Of a stretch of 64,000 nt of DNA, positions 48,010 to 59,600 are shown piece after piece. The stretch is from Brachionus koreanus. Its lineage: Eukaryota > Rotifera > Eurotatoria > Ploima > Brachionidae. Under the pieces are notes generated by a model. The model had not been told where the DNA came from and searched no databases. It saw only the letters and a list, made by a program, of their open reading frames with translations. The stretch covers positions 888,036 through 952,035 of the forward strand of contig PJRA01000343.1 in NCBI GenBank assembly GCA_016987375.1, written 5' to 3'. The position numbers and the translations under genes were made by a program. Numbering within the stretch: the stretch's first letter is position 1; each line of letters starts with the position of its first letter.

Positions 48010-48763
48010 TTAAATTGGAAGTTTGGACTTTTTTATCGACTTTTTTTCCTGTATTACGCTTATACGCGACTCTCTATACGGTTTTTTTTCACCATTTAAA
48101 TTCTTCAGCACATGATATTTTAAAATGAGTTCATTTTTTTTGAAACATTTTTCAATAAAAGATTTGAGTTTTATCATCATTAAAATATTGTTAGTCAAAA
48201 TGAATATGAGCAAAAATAGAAAAATCAAAGAAGTCAAATCATTAACTTAAAATTTAAATTGATTTTTTTTACTTCTAAAAAAGTCTTACATTCATTGAAA
48301 TGCTTGATTAACTGTCTCAAATGCAATAAGCAAGCATTATTCGATATTTTAAGATCAAAATCTTTAAAATCCGGGCTTTTTTTGCTGTTAATAACAACTA
48401 GAATAGTTTTAGAAATAAAATTAAGTTAAAAGTGAATGGGTTTACTAAAGTGAAGTGAATTACTTAATGTAAACAATAGGAAAGCGATTGCTCCAAAAGC
48501 CAAAATATAAAATTTAATATTTTCATTTTTGTAAGTTTTTTCAACACTTTTTGGTCATATGAAAAATTATTTTCAACATAAAAAAAAAATGAAAAAATAT
48601 TTTACTATTCGTCTATTTGAGCCAAGTGTTCTTTGCTCAAATTTCTCGAAGATAATTTGAAAGCATTGGACTTGGTGGAAATTCTTTTTGTTATCGGCTC
48701 AAATTTTGTCTCTTCAAATTCATCATCCTGATCAGAAAATTTATTATTTATTTTACTATTCAT
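48010..48763 (-). CDS. Unrecognised small protein with two membrane segments
   Basis: I do not recognise this protein. Four exons on the minus strand: 48763-48606, 48546-48464, 48397-48290 and 48245-48010, with introns of 59, 66 and 44 nt. All sites are GT-AG and all phases agree, giving 194 residues; this agreement across three joins is the main evidence that the gene is real. N-terminus (1-62): charged, acidic then basic (DQDDEFEETKFEPITKRIST), probably cytoplasmic. First membrane segment about 65-80 (FYILAFGAIAFLLFTL). Then a loop with two Cys and HLRQLIKHFNEF. Second segment about 120-137 (SLIFLFLLIFILTNNI). Then a very basic tail (ESRISVIQEKKSIKKSKLPI). It is convergent with uri1. It could be a divergent organelle or nuclear-envelope protein, but nothing supports a specific function. 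Confidence 0.5.
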
Positions 48764-51358
48764 TTTTCATCATCAAATTACAAAAATTAAATATTTAATT
48801 TTTATTTTTTTTAAATTCTGCTGTATCCTTGGCAAATTTTTTTTTTTAATTCTTTTTAATGAATAAAAAAAATACAAACAAAAGGAAATTGACTCATTAT
48901 TTAGCAAAATATTTGAATCAATCAATTTTTTTCATATCAAAAATCGAACAACTCATTCAGTTTTGGGTAAATAAATTTTTGGCAATTTTTTTTCTAATTG
49001 GTAAACAAAATTTTATTTTTTTAATTGCAAAAAGATCGGAAAAAATTGAAATAAAGTTAAAATTTTACCATTAAATTTCTTTTGCATTGCCCACTAGGAC
49101 TCGTGCATGTGAATTTTAAAAATTATTTAAATCAAGTTGCTAATTATTATAATTATTAGCAAATAAACAAAATTTGGTTTTTAAAGTTTTAAGATCGTAG
49201 GATAAATAGTTTCTTGACGACATACGTTCATGACTTAGCCGTACTCTGCGTCATGTTCCATTATATGACAAGAATTAAATTATTTATTTAATATTTTATT
49301 AAAATAAAAGAGCACATATAAAAGGATTTAAGAAGAAAGTTAATTATCATCATAGTTTGGAAAAGTTAGAATTTTTTTTCAAATTAATGAATTTTTAAGT
49401 TGATAGAAAAATTCGACTAACAAACTAAAAATAAAAATAAATAAAAATATTCATTAAAATTTTTGTATCTGCGGGAGGCTAAAAATGTGACTAATACTTA
49501 ATTAGAAAAATGCTAACTTTTTCATTAAAAAACGTTTAAAAAAATGAATTATAAAATCATTTAGATATTAAAATTTATTATTTATTAAATAAATGTTAAA
49601 TTTTTATTTTGGAATAGCATCAATTTTTGAAAAAAATATTAATCATATTTTATCTTGATTATTCAGTTTTTTTTTTAAATGTAATTACTGTTTAATTAAC
49701 CTATTTAAGACCTGAGTGAATAAAAAAATTGACCAAAATTATTTTTTGAAAACTGGTTTCAAAAAAAGTGTGTTTTTTTTTATTATTTTTTCAACTAATA
49801 AAACTTATAAATTGATTTTGAAAACTAGTTTTATGATTTTTGACAAAAATTTATTTTTATTATGAATCTTATTAGAAAAAAAAAAGTAGACAGTGTCATG
49901 AACAGTGTAGTTAAACGCATTGCTTGAACGAGTTCAAGCCTAATTGCTTAAGAAAAGATTTAGCCTCAAGTTATTTTTAAATCTGTAAATAGTCTTCTAT
50001 AAGGTGATAATTTAATTTTATGTCTAGTTCGTAATTCAGACTCATTCATTAAATATACAAAATTTGGAAACAAACACCATTTATTTGGGCTTTATTTAAT
50101 TCATTATTTTGAAATCAAGATAAAATTATTGTAAAAACGATATTAATTAGAAATTGGTTAATTAGAAAATTATTTTTGGTCAAAATTTTAAATTAATTTA
50201 ATCAGTGATGATGACTATAGTAAAATTCAATGTTTTTTTAAAAAATTGCAACTATAAAAGTTATTTAGAATTTTATTTAAAAAAGAAAGTATTTCCTGTA
50301 TTAAGAAAACAAAGAACAAAATATTTTCCAATTATTAGTAATATTGACTAAGTTTAAATAAGAAAATATATTAGCTGAAAATAAAAGGCTTTAAGGTTTA
50401 AATCTTAACGACACTCATTATTTCCTAAGACAATCGCTCAAATAGAAGCACTAAGAAAATTTTAATCTAAATTTGTTTACATAGGCATTTGAATTTCTTA
50501 ATACAATTAACGTAAAAGTCAAACATGATATTCAAATTTTTGTTTAAAATACCTCTTGATCAAAAGTTTGTTTTTTTTTTCGTGTTCAGTTGCTATTTAA
50601 TAATTGGATTTGAAATAAAAACTAGGAAAAATTTAAATATTTTTCTATGGAATTTTTTTTGTTTTTTTATCCTAAATTATTTTGAAGAAAAAAATAAAAA
50701 AAAATGAATCTGAAAAAGTGACAATCTGTAACCTAGGTTTTGAGTCTCATTTATTTGTACAATTTATTTTTATTTATTAGAATCTGAGCCAATGGTTATT
50801 GCTCAACAGTTGAGTAATGTTTCATTTTTTTTCAAAAATTTACTCACATAAAAACTGTTCAATTAAAAAATAAATTCAAAAGTTTAAATTTAATTTTAAT
50901 TTGTTTACTCATTTGAAATTTATCTTACGTTTGAATAATTTTAAAAGTTTTTTTTTTTTTACGTCATTGTTATTATTTTGCGTATTTATTTCATTATTAA
51001 GTGATATAATCTTGATATATTATTACTGTTGCTTTTTTATTTTTTATAAAATGTTTCCTGTATTATAATTATTAGTAATAAAAATTTAAATTATTTATAT
51101 GCTTAATTTAAATAAACGTTGACTTCCGTTCGAAATAGGGGAGTATAGTTCTTTCAAATTTTTGGATTGAAATTACATCCAAGGATTTCTCGACTTGGAT
51201 TGTGTAACAATCTGGCTAGAGCCTTGATGCATAGGATTAAATTCAGAGAGACTAAATATTGAAAATAAAATTAATTTGTCTGCTAGTTCGATCGTACAAT
51301 TCAATCACCAATTTTATTAATCAAGTGTTTTAAATTAATAAAAATTTTAATTTAGAAA
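48764..51358. other. Gene-free AT-rich stretch
   Basis: No convincing exons or complete transposons. It contains the divergent promoter regions of the two-TM gene and the neuropeptide-like gene. A mixed-composition patch at 51118-51300 directly precedes the latter and may be its promoter or 5' UTR. Confidence 0.5.
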
Positions 51359-52007
51359 ATGAATAAAAAGGAGAGCTTAGAATTTTATTCAAGTAAAAAT
51401 TTTATGTCAAATTATAAAATTAATCGAAATGGTACAAATCAACAAACTGGCGGTACACAACTAAGTGTTAAAAGAATGTCTAAATTTGGCTCAATGAATT
51501 CAGTGCTAAAGCTGGATAAGATGGTAATTTACCTGTTATTGTTGTTAGTGTCACTGCGTTCTTTAGAAGCTAGATATATTAGTTATAAAAGTTTTGAAAC
51601 CTTTTGCCGGTAAGTTTTAAGAAATTAATTATTAAATAATTTGACGATAAATTAATTCAAGAAATTTTCCACTTCATATGGCCTGTATGGGTGCTTTTGC
51701 CGGCGGAGGAAAGAGGTCATTCGACATGGATTCAGTTCCAGTTGAGAATTTTCAGTCAAATGATCAAAACAAAAAGAGTCTAATTGAAAGTATTTTGTCA
51801 GACATTGACACGTATAAGCGAAATAAAGGTCTAAACAAAAAAGATTCAAAATTTTTCAAAATAAAACCATTTGAATATGAATATGAGTCTAGCCTAATAG
51901 ATCCAAGCTCAGATGAATATGAGGACAAACTGAGTCTTAAACAAAAAGTTCATCTTTTAAAATTATTGAACAAGCTATCAGAAAAATATGAAAAGGAAAA
52001 AAAATAA
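51359..52007 (+). CDS. Neuropeptide-like precursor with two-cysteine peptide (elevenin-like candidate)
   Basis: Exons 51359-51609 and 51662-52007 (52-nt intron, GTAAGT donor) give 198 residues. The Met55 codon at 51521 starts a clean signal peptide (MVIYLLLLLVSLRSLEA), so a 144-residue secreted precursor is the likelier product and the upstream 54 codons may be an in-frame leader. Directly after the signal comes RYISYKSFETF and then CRNFPLHMACMGAFAGGGKR, where Gly-Lys-Arg (100-102) is a classic amidation plus dibasic cleavage site and Cys83/Cys92 can form one disulphide. The intron splits the Arg84 codon inside the peptide. The C-x8-C-x-G spacing and the Phe after CR- resemble elevenin (C-R-F-F-P-C-G), with some likeness to GGNG/CCHamide peptides; the family call is tentative. 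The remainder is acidic/basic spacer without Cys. Confidence 0.6.
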
Positions 52008-52998
52008 TTATTTTTAGATTTTTTAACACTTTTTTTAAATATATCTCTTCTTGAATCATTTTTTTTTAATTTAAAATAAATCTTGATTTAATCTTTGTAT
52101 TTAATTTATAGATTAATTCAAATCATTTAAAACTCTTTACTATAAATTAAATAATGCACAAATTTTTAAAGTTTGAAATTTTTTGCCTGACTAATTTTTA
52201 AAAATTATTATCCTTTATCGGTTACTCTTGCTAAAAAGATTTTCACAATTGAATTTTTTTTTCTCGTAAAAAAATTCAACTTGGTTTTTTTTTTGAAATT
52301 TATCATCAGTTTTTCATGTTTTTATTGTTTCAAGTTCATTTTGAAGCTATGATTTTTTAATAAATGACTTTTTAAATTAATGCAGAGCAAGTGCATGAAT
52401 TTTGAACGAATTAAAATAAAAAGGATTAATACTAGAAATTAGTTTAAAAACTAAGAAGCTTTTATGAAAATTTTTAAATAAAAATTCAAAACTTAAAAGT
52501 TTATATTAACCCAGTTTATACTGATTTAAATTGAAAAATTAAATTTTAATGAAATAATTTATTGTAAATAATTTATTTTCAAGATTTTCAAATAAGATTT
52601 CATTAAGAAGTTTCATATAAATAAAAATGAAAGTTAATTAACAAAAAAAATTTTTTTTAGTTTTTTAATAATAATGAAACATAGAATTTATTTAGACTAC
52701 TAATATTTTCATATAACAATTTCAGTAAACTCCTGATTAATTTAGTCAAAATAAAATACTAAAAAGACAATTTTTTTATTTAAACTTTGTTATTTTATAA
52801 TAAAAAATAAAAAAAATAAAAATTTACTAAAAAGTTTATTCTAGAAAATTTTTATAAATATTTAGAAATTGAGAAAAGTTCGCCTCCTAGTTCGAAATTG
52901 AACATAATTAGCATTATTTACACAATTAATTCAGAACTGTTTCAAAAACTTGTCTTTAATTTCTCTAAACTTTTTTACTTTATTTTTCTTTCTTTTTA

Positions 52999-53057
52999 AC
53001 ATCGCCTTAAAGGCGTTCATTGAAATAATATATAAATAAAATAATAAAATAAATAAC
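52999..53057 (+). repeat. LINE-type 3' tail, second copy
   Basis: ACATCGCCTTAAAGGCGTTC forms a stem-loop and is followed by ATTGAAATAATATATAAATA and AATAAA-type repeats. It matches the tail at 4664-4710, with a compensating stem change (CTTTTGG versus CCTTAAAGG). The element body upstream is not recognisable. Confidence 0.45.
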
Positions 53058-53084
53058 TGTCAATTATATTTCACACAAATAAAT

Positions 53085-53600
53085 TATTAATGAGACTGAG
53101 ACAATATTGATTTCGTGGAAATATTGTAAGATGGATAAGTGACTTTCTTTCTGATCACACACAAAGATATGTTTTGGGGAATATTAATTCTTCAAGGCTC
53201 TGTCCTGGGTCCTCTATTGTTCATTATTTATATCAACTAGATTCTCGAACAAATTGAAAATGAATAAAAGTAATTGCAATCATTAAAAATTCTATATCCA
53301 ACTTGAGATTTCAAGACGATTACTAAAATTTTTTAATTAATAATTAATTTGGTCAAAAAATTGGTCAACAGTACTAGACGCAGAAAATTGCAAGGTCTTA
53401 CAATTGGATAAGACCAACTGTAAATTTGATTTTAAATTTGAAAAGCAACTGGATGAGATACAAACATTAGCTTAAGTCTTTTGTGAAAAGGATCTTGGAA
53501 TATTTATAAAACTTTATATGAAATGGGATGTTCAAGTTAGACATAATAGTGCAAAAGCGAATAGGATGCTGGGTTTAATCGCGATAGTTTGGAACAAATT
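53085..53600 (+). mobile_element. LINE reverse-transcriptase remnant
   Basis: NIVRWISDFLSDHTQRYVLG (about 53110-53165), SVLGPLLFIIYIN (about 53198), then DAENCKVLQLDKTNCKFDF, CEKDLGIFI and AKANRMLGLI (about 53380-53580) follow the order of RT blocks in CR1/Jockey-like LINEs. The catalytic ADD block between PLLFIIYIN and the CKVL block is not seen, and there are several stops. Confidence 0.6.
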
Positions 53601-53839
53601 ACCACTATTTCAGTTATTTTTTTGTCACAACCGTTTGAAAAAAAAGTCTCTTTTTTTCGCTATCTTTTTTCATTAAGTACATAACTGATTATCATTTCTA
53701 TGAAACTTTGGATTTATTTTTGTGGACAGTCATACTTACCTTTGAAAACAAACAATCAATTAAATAGAAAAATAATAATAAATGATTATCCCTATAGACT
53801 AAACATTTTTTAGATTAAATTAATTAAATGATTATAATT

Positions 53840-54390
53840 TAAAATATTTATTTATTTATTTAAAAAATTATTTAGGAAAGTTTTCAGGGCAGTTCCGAAT
53901 GGCGGCGTCTTTTCAGCCCTCATAATTCCAATTTTATTATAGAAAATTATTTAATTTATATGTATATATGTACAATTAGTGGGAAATAAATAATTATATT
54001 AAATTACATTTTCAGGATAGAATCGAAGGGCGTTTTATGTACCTTAGGTTATTAGTGATTGAGCTTTCAATCATAAAATACAGGATCACCCGGGCTATTA
54101 ATTCATGATTTTTCCTGCTGGAGATAAATTTTTAAAAAAGCTTGGTAGCTCTGTCATCAATCAAATCGATTCTTAGCTCTTTGTGGATTGTTATGATACT
54201 AGTCTTCATCGAAAAATATTTGATGATTCTCAGTATACGATTTTGAATCTTTTGTATTTCAGATTTTATCTACTGAGTACTTGATAGAAGAATTACAAAA
54301 CAGTAATCGAATCTTGATCTTATGAGTCACATATATAGAATTCTGTTAAAAATTATGAATTGAATAAAAAAATAATTTTCGTTTTTTATT
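53840..54390 (-). mobile_element. Jockey-like LINE 3' end with TAAA tail
   Basis: Minus-strand translation of about 54310-54010 gives IQNRILRIIKYFSMKTSIIT, then HKELRIDLIDDRATKLFKKF, then a run ending in KRPSILS, the usual C-terminus of Jockey-type RT proteins (LQRIQNK-LRII----W--T---LH-EL-I--L--R). The 3' UTR that follows (GCCGCCATTCGGAACTGCCC, TGAAAACTTTCC) and the TAAATAAATAAATAAA tail at about 53850-53885 mark the true element end. It is heavily 5'-truncated. Confidence 0.6.
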
Positions 54391-55403
54391 ATCATGGTTT
54401 AAAATTTATTTTATCGCTCTCATATGATTCCATAAATGACATTGCATCCATCAAACAATTATTCAATTAGTCTTTCGAAATCTGTTTCTAATTTTTTTAA
54501 CCAATTTTATAAAATATCGACAATTAAGATTTAACTTCAGTTAAATAAAGCAAGGAAACTGAAAAGAAGGTATTATGGCGTTCAGACTAGTCCCGCGATT
54601 TTCCAAAAACTAATTTTAAAATTAAAGCATTTATTTGATAAAGAAGGTTACTTATTACTTAGAAATAAACCCAAGTAAACTTAGTTTTAAACAGTCTTTA
54701 AAGAAATTTTAGAGGTTTTTTAGAGATTATTGTACTAAAATATTAATTTTTCTATTAAAAATCATTAAAAGGACTATGATAGTAAAGATGAAAATCATGA
54801 TCACCAAAACTACTAAAACTTAAATTTCAAATTATTTTTAATTTTCTACAATTAAGAGATAATTCAATTGTTTAATTCAAATAAGTTATCATGAACAGCA
54901 TACTTGAATCAGAACTACTACCTGTTGTTTGTAAGTTTTTATGACCATAGGATGTCATCATTATGATGATAATAAAACCCAATGAATGATGAGTAGAATA
55001 TAAAATTTTTAGACAATGACTTTTCAATTACTTAAAAATTCAAGACGGATGATTTTTGTAAAGCCTGAATTTAATTAATGTTAAATTTGTTCTGTCTTAC
55101 ATTAAAATTACTAGTTTAACGCCTCAACGGTTCATTAATATTTTTTCAATCTAAATATTAATAAATATTTTGTGATAATACTATTATTTTTTTAAATTAT
55201 TTTTTTTAAATGACTTTTAATGCACAGATCATGATCAAAATATGACTTAATGCCAAAAAAACGTAAATACAAAATATATTCAAATCAAGAATTATATCGA
55301 TTCATGCACTTGGTATTCCTTCTAAAATCTAAAATATTTATTAATTAAGAATTGTTTTTTTATTTTCTGAAATTCAAAAATTCACTTTTTTAGCATCTGA
55401 CAA

Positions 55404-56400
55404 ATAATAATAATAATAAGCTACTGCAGACTAACTGCGGAGCAAGGCGATAAGTGCCTTGCTATGGTAGCTGTCTGATTTAACATAAACCTTAATAATG
55501 ATAAAATATGTTAATAGAAAAAATTAATTATTTTAGTTTCAAATAAATATCCAGTTTGTTTTTAAATTCATTCTTGGATTTTGCGTTAGCAACTTCAACT
55601 GGTAAAATGTTCCACTCGTTTACCACTCGATTTGTCAAGAAGCTATTTCTGTTTTTGTTTCTTGTCAGTTGTTGGGTCAGTCTTCTTGGATGTCCTCGGA
55701 TTCCTCCAGCTGGACCATTGGTTGATAGTGCGTGACTTTTAATGTACGGATTCTGTAGATGAATTTCACTTAGACCGTTCATTATTTTAAATGTCTCTAT
55801 TAAGTCTCCACGTTTACGTCTTGTGTTTAGTGTCGTTAGTCTCAATCTTGTAAGTCTTTCTTCATATTTTAAATTTTTTAAGCTAAATACTAATTTTGTA
55901 GCTCTTCTTTGTACTTGTTCTAAGATTTTTGAATCTCTTTTAGTATAAGGGCTCCAGGCTGCTGCTGCATATTCAAGATGTGGTCTAACAAACGAAACGT
56001 ACAATTGTTTGAATGTATTTAATGACCAGCATTTGAAGGCCTGCTTTAATTGACCCAGAACTGCGTTGGCTTTATTAGCCGCTTGTGTCGTTTGGAGAGT
56101 TCATTTCAAATTATCTGTTAGATAAATTCCAAGATCTTTTTCGACTTTTGTTTGGGGGAATGGGTAAGTTGTTCATTGATAATTCGATTTCATTAATAGA
56201 TTTATTTTTGAAGAACATAAATTTGCATTTGTCTTCGTTAAATTTCAACTGCCAATCGTCCGACCATTTAACAATTCGGTCAATATCTGTTTGCAACTGT
56301 TCAACATCAAGACGGTTTCTAATGATATTAATCAGTTTGGTGTCATCCGCAAACAGTTTGATTAAGCTTGTTGAGACGATAATCAAATGATAATCAAATA
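55404..56400 (-). mobile_element. 5'-truncated CR1/Jockey-type LINE, the best-preserved copy
   Basis: On the minus strand it starts just before the catalytic box LIKLFADDTKLIN (about 56363-56325), then RIVKWSDDWQLKFNEDKCKF. After one frameshift near 56155 it runs intact from YVSFVRPHLEYAAAAWSPYT to a stop at 55528, through [38 protein letters not shown] and RNSFLTNRVVNEWNILPVEV. The 3' end carries two stem-loops (AGCAAGGC/GCCTTGCT and CTGCAG/CGCAGTTAGTCTGC-type) and an ATT microsatellite at 55406-55423. 5' truncation is the usual result of failed target-primed reverse transcription. It looks younger than the other LINE pieces here. Confidence 0.8.
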
Positions 56401-56618
56401 ACTTGAAAAATATAAAATTTTTTATTTGAAAGATATCAAATCTATACAAAATTATTTAACAAAATAAAATAAAATAAAATTTTAAACATTAAATAATTTA
56501 TTATATTAATAATTTGAGAGAAAAAAAAGTTAAGATGATTAGATATTCGGCGACACATACTAAAAACATTACATCTTTTTACACAGGTGTCTCAACAATG
56601 AAACACTGTAGAACAATT

Positions 56619-59600
56619 CTAGACTAATTTATATGAATTAAGCAAAACCGACTCAGTCTGGCTGTTTATTTCACAAAGTGAATCAAAGTCTTTAAATGCA
56701 TATTTTTCGTTTGTGAAAATATTTTCTGGATTAACCATATAATTACTATCGGCAAACGGTTTGCTTTTTTCCCTTGAAGTAGTTATCGAGGGGGAATTAA
56801 TAGCTGAAGAATCGGTCGAACTAATCGGATAATGAATATAATAATCATTTGTCTTTTTCAAGCATCTCTTATTTTTTTTTATTCTTAATTGTGAACTTTT
56901 AAGTGAATTGTCGTAATCACTTTCTTTGTTCAGAGGAAGTGGAAAACGAATACTCGTAATGTTTGATTGATTCATATTGCAGCCATCTAAATTCCTTCTT
57001 TTAGATGAATACTTAAAAAAATATTATATAGAGATAAAAAAATAAATTTTTGATACAAAATTTTAAATAAACTGATCTAAGACTTAAAAAATTTTGTCAT
57101 TAATTTTTTAATTTTATTTTACCTTTAATTTTTACAGAAAGAAGAAATAAGTGAATCGAGAAAAGAAATAAATAAGAAAATAAGAAAAAAGGGATCGAGT
57201 TTTATTTATCATGCGTAAAAAATTATTAATGGAAGAGTTTTTTTGAATATTTTTTGGCAATCAAATTTACTACTAAAACAAATTTTTATAGTTTTGATCT
57301 TGGATCTTGGTGTTGGTCGTATTGATGACCGTACACAAATAAAATCCAAAAATTTTCAATTATAAAAATTGGATAATTAAAATAATTGAAAAAAAGAAAA
57401 TAAGTTAAAGTTTATTATGAAAAAAAATTTTTCCCTCACGGCCGTCAAGACGGTCAACACCAAGATTTAGCGGTCCAGTGGTCGTCACTGATGATACTCA
57501 ACACTATTAAAATTACAGAGAAGAGATTTTGGGTGAGATTGTATATGTTCATGGTGAGACTACACAGTGCAGACTTGTAAGTCAAGTATGAAAAAGGATG
57601 TTAATGTGTTAGAAGAAGTGAGAAGTATGTCGAATGAAATGAGGCTGGAATGAAATTGACAGAGAAATTGAAAGAAAAGGCTGGAAAGAAAAGTATGAGG
57701 GGATCTGATTATAATTTTCAAACTAGAAATGATATGGCATTTGTGGAAAACGCTATACATGGATTTTTCTCAAACAAAGTAATTACGCATTGAACAAATT
57801 TTCAGATATTTGGTAAAATCTACTTTTGGCTGTTCTTATAACTTTACCTTTAAAAGTCAAAAGCAAACTTAGAATGTTGCACCATGTTGCATTTACAGAA
57901 CTTGCTTTTGACTTTTAAAGTTATAAGAAGTTTTTACAAGCTTATATTTTTAAGACTATCTAATTTTTATTTTTGTATCAAAAATGCTACTTTAAGTATA
58001 ATTTAATAATACGAACTATGTTTATTAGCAAAAAAACTAAACTAAACTAGATTGTCATGACTGAATCAAGCAGCATTGAATTTGTTTAACTATTGGCAAA
58101 TAATAGTGATAAATTATTGTTGGATGCCGAAGGTTTCTAACAAATAGAGAATAAAAAGAATTGAAAAATAGGGTTTATGAGCAATTTTGCGCTTTTCGTT
58201 ATTTTAAGGCTACGGATTGTGGCTTATTTTCAATTAATGATTAGACAATATATATGTTCTATTCAAATTATAAATTTGAAAGATTAATAAATTTACCTAT
58301 TCAAATTGTAAATTGTCAAATTGGGCATGCAATTTGAATAGATAGAGGAAGTAGTCACTTACCAAAATTACCTGGGAAGTTAGTAACGAAGGAGAATTTT
58401 ATGAGATAGTTACGGAATATTCTATGTGCTTGTGATTTGGAAATGTATCATGGTCCATTAAATTCTGATTATAATAAATGTTGAAAAATAAAAATTGACT
58501 ATTTTTATTTAATTTTTTGTTTAATTGACTTTTTATTAAAATTTGTTTATTATTAATAAAATAATCATTGATTTTATAAATCATTTATAATAAACTTGTG
58601 AATTGTATACATGGCACACTACAATTTGGCAAAATGAAAATATCTTTGACAATTTACCATTTGAATAGGTAAATTTATAAATCTTGCAAATTTATAATTT
58701 GGATAGAACATATATAATTTGATATTAGTTAAAACAATTAGATATCAAAAAAAATTTATTTACTTTATTTAGATACAATGAAAAAATAAAAGTCTTTTTT
58801 ACATTTTGTTCTGTTCTACTGTACTAAATTTCACAAAACCTTAACTGACAATGTCTCAAATTATTTAACAGATTTTTTTTTACGAACCTTAAATTAAAAG
58901 AAATGAAACTTTGTTTTTTCAAAAAGAATTGAACTAGCTTGAATCTTTGTTTAATTGGCATATTGAAGTCTATGATCAAAATTTAATGATCATGCTCAAT
59001 TATGATTTTTTATACAAATTTTTAAGAAGTTTTTTAAATGAAAAATTTAATGCAGAGTAATGTTTTCATGAGTAGCAAAATATGCTAAACCTTATCCAAC
59101 TATTTTGCATAATTTTGCATTCAGAAATCGTTTGCAGAAATTTGCACACCTAAAAAATTAAGATTAACATTGAATGTATACTTTAAAAATATGCTTCTGC
59201 AATAAATTTTTTACTCAAAATATTTTAAAACCTTTTTTCAATCATATCTTTTGAGCATGATCATTTTAATTTGATCATAAACTTCAATTTGCCGTTTAAT
59301 TCTAGAAAATAGCCTAAAATTTGGTAAAATTTATAAAGAAATCTTTAACTTTTACTAATTTGTTCATATCAAAAAAAAATAATTCAAAGGTCTTTGAGAA
59401 ATTTTGGTCAAAATAATTTTCCGTTCAGTCCACCTTTTGTCCGCCGCCAAATTGGCCGCTTTATTTTGGTCGCATTTGGATAATAGTGTTGAAAATATGC
59501 TTCTGTTCGAGCTATAATATCGGGCTTGGCCGCCACCCAACACTATTATTTAGCATATAGCCCAGATTTTTCTCATTCTGATTATCATCTTTTTCGCTGA

